Assembly: GCA_964455395.1 (NCBI GenBank)
Contig: CAYVWB010000062.1
Location: 1 to 26,850, forward strand
Length of the DNA stretch: 26,850 bases
Reading direction: 5' to 3'
From: CAYVWB01 sp964455395
Lineage (GTDB): Bacteria > Desulfobacterota > Desulfovibrionia > Desulfovibrionales > Desulfovibrionaceae
In this document: in pieces, positions 22,186 through 26,850 of the stretch
How the letters are laid out: every line of letters begins with the position of its first letter
How positions within the stretch are numbered: position 1 is the stretch's first letter
Translations under genes and position numbers: made by a program
Notes under the pieces: generated by a model
What the model was told of the DNA's origin: nothing
The model's database searches: none
Seen by the model: the letters and a program-made list of their open reading frames with translations, nothing else

Positions 22186-24077
22186 AGGACGCCCGCGGAT
22201 CGCGCAAGGCGCCTGCGGGATGTGTGGCCTACGCGCTGGCCGAGCTCCCCTGCCGGCTGCGTTTCATCGAACGGGAACGCGCCCGCGCCAGCCGGCCGGA
22301 AAGCTGCGAAGCCTACTTCCACCACGTGCTCGCCGAGGCGTGTTGCGGCGTCATTCTGGCGCAGGGTGACGGCCGCGTCCTCTTCGTCAATGCGGCGGGA
22401 CGCGCCATGTTGAAGGAATGGGCTGCGCCGACGGACGAGATGGAGCGCATCGAAGCGCTGCCGACCCCCTATGGCGTCGTCTTCGGCGAAGCCCTGCGCC
22501 AGACGCGGCGCCGACTGGAGCTGGCGCCGCCGCAGACAGTCGCCGAAGACATGGTGGACCTCACCATCACGCCGCTCCGAACGCAGGACGTCGCGGCGGG
22601 GTCGCGTTTTGTCAGTCGGGCCCTGGCTCTGAAAGACGGCCGCGTGGTCGCGCTCTTCGCCCCGGGGGAGGACGCCGGCCGTTTGGCGGCCAGGAAAGGG
22701 GAGGCCTGTGCGTTTGGCGGAAGCCGCAACGCGCGCCGCGTTCGCGAGCTGGAGGAAGCCAACGCGGCCAAGCGCGTCTTCCTCGCCAACATGAGCCACG
22801 AGCTGCGTACGCCGCTCAACGGCGTCTTGGGCATGGCGGACATCCTGCGCGAATCCGAGCTGGACGCGGAACAGCGGCTCTGTCTGGACGCCATCCGGCG
22901 CTCGGGGCATGAGCTGCTGCGCATCGTCAACAACCTGCTGGAACTCTCCAAAGCGGAAGCGGGCCGGCTGGCGCTCAAACCCCGGGTCATGGACCTGCGC
23001 GCCACCCTCGACCCCTTGATGGAGCTGCTGCGGCGCCGCGCAGTCGCCAAAGGACTGGTTTTTCAGGTCCATTATGATGAGAGGCTCGTCAGTCGGGTGT
23101 GCGCGGATCCCGAGCGGCTCAAGCAGATCGTCTTCAATCTCGGCGACAACGCATTGAAATTCACCGCTGCGGGGCGGGTGGACGTGTGGCTGCGTCTCGC
23201 CACGCCGCACGAACTCGCCGAAACCCGCACCCTCGCCACGACAGAGGACGCAGGAATCCCCGGCGCGTCAACCATCCCCCTCGTTGTCGAAGTGGCGGAC
23301 ACGGGCTGTGGCATCCCCCCGGACAAGCGGGATCATGTCTTCGAGAGCTTCTCCCTGGGCGAGGACATCCTCACCAAGAAACACGCCGGCGCCGGACTGG
23401 GGTTGCCCGTGGCGGAGCGGGTGGCGGCGCTCATGGGCGGGCGCATCTGGTTCGAAAGCAAAGTTGGCCATGGCTCGCGCTTCGCTGCGCTGGCCCCGCT
23501 GTCCCCGCTGTCCCCGCTGTCCACGGCGTCCCCTGTGTGCCCGATGGCCGCGTCACCAAAGACGGACTCGGCCGGAAACCGCGCCCCCGACGTCGCTGCG
23601 ACGCAGCAGCCCGGGTTGTTTCACGCTGTCCCCCCGAAGCAGCCGTTGGCGGACATCGCGGCGCTGGGCCTTGGCGAGCTGCGCGTGCTGCTGGTGGAGG
23701 ACGAGGACGTCAGTCGCATGTACGCCCGTATCATGCTGGAAAAAATGGGGTGTTGTGTGACCACCGCCATGCACGGTCGCGAAGCCTTGGCGCAGCTCGC
23801 CGGGAATGACTTCGACATCGTGCTCATGGACATCCAGATGCCGGAAATGGACGGCCTCGCCGCCGTGCAGGCGCTGCGCCAGGGCGGCGAGCCCGAAAGC
23901 CCCGCCGTGCGCGACCCCGCCGTCCCCGTGGTCGCCTTGACCGTTTTCGCCCATGACGACGACCAGGGCCGCATCCGGGAGGCCGGTGTGGACGAGTGCG
24001 TGAGCAAACCCGTGGAGCCCCTGCGGTTGGCGCACGCCATCCGCGACGCGCTGGTCAAACGCGGCAGGGTGACGTAG
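22182..24077 (+). CDS. Hybrid sensor histidine kinase/response regulator
   Basis: The 631-residue soluble protein has a PAS-like N-terminal region (about 40-165), a short coiled coil, HisKA with His206 in NMSHELRTPLNG, an ATPase domain (FNLGDNALKFT N box, DTGCGIPP G1, GAGLGLPVAE G2) and a receiver domain (about 500-625). Asp550 in LMDIQMPEMDG is the phospho-acceptor and a Lys follows in VSKPV. A Pro/Ser/Ala-rich linker (about 435-495) with three PLS units joins kinase and receiver. No membrane helix is seen. The ATG overlaps the recD2 stop, so it is translated with the B12-sensor/kinase/recD2 chain. Its input signal and output partner are unknown; cross-talk with the first hybrid kinase is possible. 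Confidence 0.92.
   Translation: MKDARGSRKAPAGCVAYALAELPCRLRFIERERARASRPESCEAYFHHVLAEACCGVILAQGDGRVLFVNAAGRAMLKEWAAPTDEMERIEALPTPYGVVFGEALRQTRRRLELAPPQTVAEDMVDLTITPLRTQDVAAGSRFVSRALALKDGRVVALFAPGEDAGRLAARKGEACAFGGSRNARRVRELEEANAAKRVFLANMSHELRTPLNGVLGMADILRESELDAEQRLCLDAIRRSGHELLRIVNNLLELSKAEAGRLALKPRVMDLRATLDPLMELLRRRAVAKGLVFQVHYDERLVSRVCADPERLKQIVFNLGDNALKFTAAGRVDVWLRLATPHELAETRTLATTEDAGIPGASTIPLVVEVADTGCGIPPDKRDHVFESFSLGEDILTKKHAGAGLGLPVAERVAALMGGRIWFESKVGHGSRFAALAPLSPLSPLSTASPVCPMAASPKTDSAGNRAPDVAATQQPGLFHAVPPKQPLADIAALGLGELRVLLVEDEDVSRMYARIMLEKMGCCVTTAMHGREALAQLAGNDFDIVLMDIQMPEMDGLAAVQALRQGGEPESPAVRDPAVPVVALTVFAHDDDQGRIREAGVDECVSKPVEPLRLAHAIRDALVKRGRVT
23496..23522. repeat. Three tandem 9-bp units in a kinase-receiver linker
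   Basis: CCCGCTGTC is repeated three times without mismatch (23496, 23505, 23514), encoding PLS-type tripeptides in the flexible linker between the ATPase and receiver domains. Confidence 0.9.
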
Positions 24078-24135
24078 AAGAGTCGCCGGCGGCGGCGCCT
24101 GCGGCCCATCCCCGTAGACGACTTCGCCTGTCGTT

Positions 24136-24172
24136 CGAGGGGCCTTCGCGAACCAAAGGAAGCCGCCCCTCG
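24136..24172 (+). promoter_or_regulatory. Stem-loop upstream of the lipoprotein gene
   Basis: CGAGGGGC (24136-24143) pairs with GCCCCTCG (24165-24172); CTTC (24144-24147) pairs with GAAG (24159-24162) after a 2-base bulge, leaving an 11-base loop. It sits 58 bases after the kinase stop and 34 bases before the next ATG. No T-tract follows, so it may be a weak or factor-assisted terminator, or a leader structure. Confidence 0.5.
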
Positions 24173-24206
24173 CCCCGAAGACCTCGCACCTGAAGAGGAC
24201 TTGCTC

Positions 24207-25637
24207 ATGCGCGCTCCTTCACGTTCCGTCCCGGTCAGCCCACGTCGTCCCCTGCTGCAGGCGCTTTGCGGCGCGTTGTGCTGCCTGATGTTCGCCGGCT
24301 GCGCAACGCGCGTCCCCGAACCGGCGCCCCAGCCCATCCTGGAGTCCGCACTGCGAGTGATGGGCCCCCCCGTGGCGGACCTGGAGCGGCATTCCCAGAA
24401 TCTTCTCGATTACGTGGACAATACCCCGGCGGCCCCCCCGACGCAGGTTCCGCCGGAACGGCAGCGCGCCGCCTCCGAGCGGTTCCGCCAACGCTTCTTC
24501 GCGCCATGGTCCATGCGCGAAAGCGGCCACTCCGCCGAGGAGGCTCTCTGGGGCGTGCGCGCCTACGGCAAACGCACCGCCTACGGGGAAAACATGCTGG
24601 CCCGGCCGGCGGCGTTCATGGAGGCGCTCATCCGCCAGAGCCGGGTGGACGCCTTTCCGTCCATGGCGCAACGAGCTGTCACCACGCGCAACACCTCCAT
24701 GCGGGTGATGCCCACGCACCGTCCCTTCTTCAAGGACTTCAACGAGGCCGGCGAGGGCTATCCCTTCGACTACTTTCAGAATTCCGCAGTCTGGATGGGC
24801 ACTCCGCTGTTTCTCAGCCACCGCTCCGAAGACGGCGCGTGGTACTATGCGGAAGGCGCTTTCGCTTCCGGCTGGGTGAACGCGCAAGACGTGGCCTTCG
24901 TCGACGAGACCTTCGTGGAACCCTACGCTGCAGGCGACCTCGTGGCGGTGCTGCGCGATGACGTCCCCCTGACAACGACCGGGGCGGAGACCGTGCTGGA
25001 GACGGTCCATGTGGGCGCAGTCTTCCCGCGCACCTCCCGGGGGACCCTGCTCGCGCCGCAGCGCCATCCCAATGGCCACGCCATCGCCCGCCACGCGACC
25101 CTGCCCGGGGACGCCTTCGCGCTCATGCCCCTGTCGTTGCACAGAGCCAACGCCGCCGCCGTGGCCGGGGCCATGGCCGGTAGACTCTACGGATGGGGCG
25201 GCATGTACGAGAACCGCGACTGCTCCTCCCTGGTGCGGGACTACTTCACGCCCTTCGGCGTCTGGATGCCTCGGAATTCCCGCAGCCAAGCCCGCGTGGG
25301 CGAGGTCATCTCCTTGAAAACGCTCGACAAGGACGCCAAGGCCCGGCGCATTCGGGAGGAGGGGGTCCCCTTCCGCACACTCCTCTTCAAACCCGGGCAC
25401 ATCATGCTGTATATCGGATATGACGACGCTGCGGAGCCCCTCATCTTCCACGCCATCTGGGGTTTGCGCACCATGACGCCGCCTGCGCAGGGGGCCGTGG
25501 TCGGTCGGAAGATCATCGGGCAAGCGGTCGTCACCACCACCAGCCCCGGCCAGGAGCAGGAAGCCGTGCGTCGCGCCGGCTACGATTTGCTGCTGGACGT
25601 GGAATCCATGAACGATCCCTTGAAGGAGACGCCATAA
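24207..25637 (+). CDS. SH3-domain NlpC/P60 cell-wall endopeptidase lipoprotein
   Basis: This 476-residue exported lipoprotein has a signal sequence with lipobox FAGC (lipidated Cys32), so it is anchored in a membrane facing the periplasm. The middle (about 155-300) reads as SH3-like domains, with RVMPTHRPFFKDFNEAGEGYPFDYFQ and GWVNAQDVAFVDE segments. The C-terminal NlpC/P60 domain has Cys339 in NRDCSSLVRDYF, His398 in PGHIMLYIGY and His415 as the likely catalytic triad. The family cuts peptidoglycan stem peptides, typically between D-Glu and the diamino acid. It resembles the D. vulgaris protein DVU_0896 as I remember it. The ATG at 24207 has GAGGA 7 bases upstream; a TTG two codons earlier is less likely. 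It ends 2 bases before the mobB-like gene. Confidence 0.88.
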   Translation: MRAPSRSVPVSPRRPLLQALCGALCCLMFAGCATRVPEPAPQPILESALRVMGPPVADLERHSQNLLDYVDNTPAAPPTQVPPERQRAASERFRQRFFAPWSMRESGHSAEEALWGVRAYGKRTAYGENMLARPAAFMEALIRQSRVDAFPSMAQRAVTTRNTSMRVMPTHRPFFKDFNEAGEGYPFDYFQNSAVWMGTPLFLSHRSEDGAWYYAEGAFASGWVNAQDVAFVDETFVEPYAAGDLVAVLRDDVPLTTTGAETVLETVHVGAVFPRTSRGTLLAPQRHPNGHAIARHATLPGDAFALMPLSLHRANAAAVAGAMAGRLYGWGGMYENRDCSSLVRDYFTPFGVWMPRNSRSQARVGEVISLKTLDKDAKARRIREEGVPFRTLLFKPGHIMLYIGYDDAAEPLIFHAIWGLRTMTPPAQGAVVGRKIIGQAVVTTTSPGQEQEAVRRAGYDLLLDVESMNDPLKETP

Positions 25638-25639
25638 CC

Positions 25640-26443
25640 ATGCGCGCCCTCGCCATCACCGGGTTCAAGAATTCCGGCAAGACCACCTTCACCGCAGCCG
25701 TGGCGGCGGCGCTGCAGGCCCTGCACGTGCGTGTGGGCGCCGTGAAGTTCTCTCACCACACGCTGGATGTGGCGGCTGATCTGCCGCATGCGCCGGACAC
25801 CGCCACTCTGCTGAACACGTGCGACGCCGTAGTCGGCCTCTCGGAGGGAGTAAGCCTCGCTGCGTGGCCGGGGCGCCGGTCACTAGACGACATGCTGCCC
25901 CTGCTGCGTGCGCAAGCGCTGCTGGTGGAGGGTGGCAAGACCATGACGCGGCTGCCGAGGCTCATCCTGCCGCGATGGGGCCACGTCGTGGAGGACATCC
26001 GCGCCTTGGCCCCGGAACTCGCGCTGGGCGTCGTCATCCCCTCGGATCTGGATGCGGACGAACGCAACGCTGTCGAAGACGCGCTCACGGGAGGCAGCGG
26101 CGAATTCGGCGCGAGTCTGCCGCGCGTCGCCACCCCGGAAGCCGCCGCCGAACTCGTCATGACCCGCGGGTTCCTGCTGCCCGGCTTGGACTGCGGCGCC
26201 TGCGGTCGGGAAGACTGCCGCGCCCTCGCCCTGGAAATTGTCGCCGGAGCGGCCCAGGCCGGCGACTGCGCCGCCTACCCCGAGGCCCTGGAAATTGACT
26301 GCGGCGGAACCCCCTTGCCCCTGAACCCCTTCACCGCCAACCTCGTCTCCAACGTGCTGCACGGCGTGCTCGACTCGCTCAAGGGCTGCGGAGACGGCCC
26401 CGTGACCATCCGCCTACACCCCAAGACCCTCCGTAAGGGATAA
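25640..26443 (+). CDS. mobB: MobB-like molybdopterin-guanine dinucleotide protein with C-terminal Fe-S domain
   Basis: The 267-residue protein begins with a MobB-type GTPase domain: Walker A GFKNSGKTT (8-16), then VGAVKFSHHTLDVA (32-46), where MobB proteins read KHTHHD, and a QALLVEGGK segment (92-100). MobB assists insertion of the guanine nucleotide onto the molybdenum or tungsten cofactor. Residues 183-222 add a cysteine motif C-x2-C-x4-C-x16-C (Cys185, 188, 193, 210) like the 4Fe-4S module of RnfB, plus Cys221. The tail 226-267 (LPLNPFTANLVSNVLHGVLDSL) is a further unnamed segment. AAGGAG lies at 25623-25628. It is 3 bases upstream of moeA, supporting a cofactor role. An iron-sulfur cluster is inferred, not proven. 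Confidence 0.85.
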   Translation: MRALAITGFKNSGKTTFTAAVAAALQALHVRVGAVKFSHHTLDVAADLPHAPDTATLLNTCDAVVGLSEGVSLAAWPGRRSLDDMLPLLRAQALLVEGGKTMTRLPRLILPRWGHVVEDIRALAPELALGVVIPSDLDADERNAVEDALTGGSGEFGASLPRVATPEAAAELVMTRGFLLPGLDCGACGREDCRALALEIVAGAAQAGDCAAYPEALEIDCGGTPLPLNPFTANLVSNVLHGVLDSLKGCGDGPVTIRLHPKTLRKG

Positions 26444-26446
26444 CCC

Positions 26447-26850
26447 ATGCGCTCCTTCTTCCAAGTCGTCTCCGTCCGGGAAGTCGTGGACAAGTTGATG
26501 GCCTTCGCGCCGCTGAACGCCGAAACCGTGGCGCTGGACGACGCCGACGGCCGCCTCCTCGCCGAGGCGGTGCGCGCAAGCGAAGACCTGCCCCTGGCCT
26601 CGCGGTCCTCCATGGACGGCTACGCCGTGCGCGCCGAGGACTGCTTCGGCGCCTCTGACTCCGCGCCGGCCTATCTCGAGTGCGTGGACGGCGTGGCTGT
26701 GGACACGCCCATCGACCGGGTCCTCGAACCGGGGGAATGCGTTTCCATCGTCACCGGGGGCGTGCTGCCGGAAGGCGCGGACGCCGTGGTCATGGTGGAG
26801 CACACCCTGGCATTGGAGGGCGAGGGGTCCGCGGACGCCAAGGGCGGGGG
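26447..26850 (+). CDS. moeA: Molybdopterin molybdenumtransferase MoeA (partial, cut by window end)
   Basis: MoeA inserts molybdate or tungstate into adenylylated molybdopterin. The frame opens at the ATG at 26447 after TAAGGGA (26434-26440) and stays open to the window edge, giving 134 residues of a protein usually about 400 long. Family landmarks are the N-terminal VREVVDKLM, the LDDADGRLLAEAV strand-turn, SRSSMDGYAVRAED (the S-x-MDGYA motif), and VTGGVLPEGADAVVMVEHT. It follows the mobB-like gene by 3 bases, so the two form a molybdenum-cofactor unit, probably with the lipoprotein gene upstream. Confidence 0.93.
   Translation, partial: MRSFFQVVSVREVVDKLMAFAPLNAETVALDDADGRLLAEAVRASEDLPLASRSSMDGYAVRAEDCFGASDSAPAYLECVDGVAVDTPIDRVLEPGECVSIVTGGVLPEGADAVVMVEHTLALEGEGSADAKGG

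Noticed and set aside
23496..23522. Short PLS repeat as a mobile or CRISPR-type repeat.
   Set aside because: Only three 9-bp units inside a coding linker, explained by simple slippage.

Overview
The window reads as a chromosomal segment of a high-GC (about two thirds G+C by eye), Gram-negative bacterium. A Desulfovibrio-like sulfate reducer is my best guess. That is inferred from an NlpC/P60 SH3 lipoprotein that resembles one I remember from Desulfovibrio vulgaris, a MobB protein carrying an Fe-S motif, and the many soluble PAS/hybrid kinases. No rRNA, tRNA, CRISPR array, transposase or phage gene was seen. Genes are tightly packed, often with 4-base stop/start overlaps.

Layout. (1) 1-2750, minus strand: surE, then a near-consensus promoter driving a degenerate class II aldolase-like gene and gap. 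(2) 3204-5140, plus strand: a YhaM-like OB-fold/HD protein overlapping tmk. (3) 5275-6207: a small basic hypothetical protein (minus) diverging from a secreted four-EF-hand protein (plus) with a clear promoter and a likely terminator. (4) 6500-9065, minus strand: two GT4-type glycosyltransferases separated by a terminator-like hairpin. (5) 9487-12372: uvrA. (6) 12542-16472: a cytoplasmic triple-PAS histidine kinase translationally coupled to shikimate kinase and chorismate synthase. (7) 16564-24077: a sensory cluster made of a 155-residue helical protein of unknown function, a cobalamin-binding protein with the W-x9-EH signature of CarH-type photoreceptors, a PAS hybrid kinase, the RecD2 helicase and a second hybrid kinase. 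The last four overlap by 4 bases each. (8) 24207-26850: an SH3/NlpC-P60 lipoprotein, a MobB/Fe-S fusion and the start of moeA.

The most interesting region is (7). A free-standing B12 sensor domain is directly coupled to a hybrid kinase and to a DNA helicase gene, with no MerR DNA-binding domain in sight. A light- or B12-responsive phosphorelay is a reasonable hypothesis, but only the motifs and gene order are seen here. Smaller oddities are an aldolase homologue that lacks all three metal-binding histidines, a GAPDH with residues typical of NADP-accepting enzymes, and a 12-bp tandem repeat in the dimerisation-domain loop of a kinase. There is also a 30-bp-periodic repeat inside the HD-protein gene.
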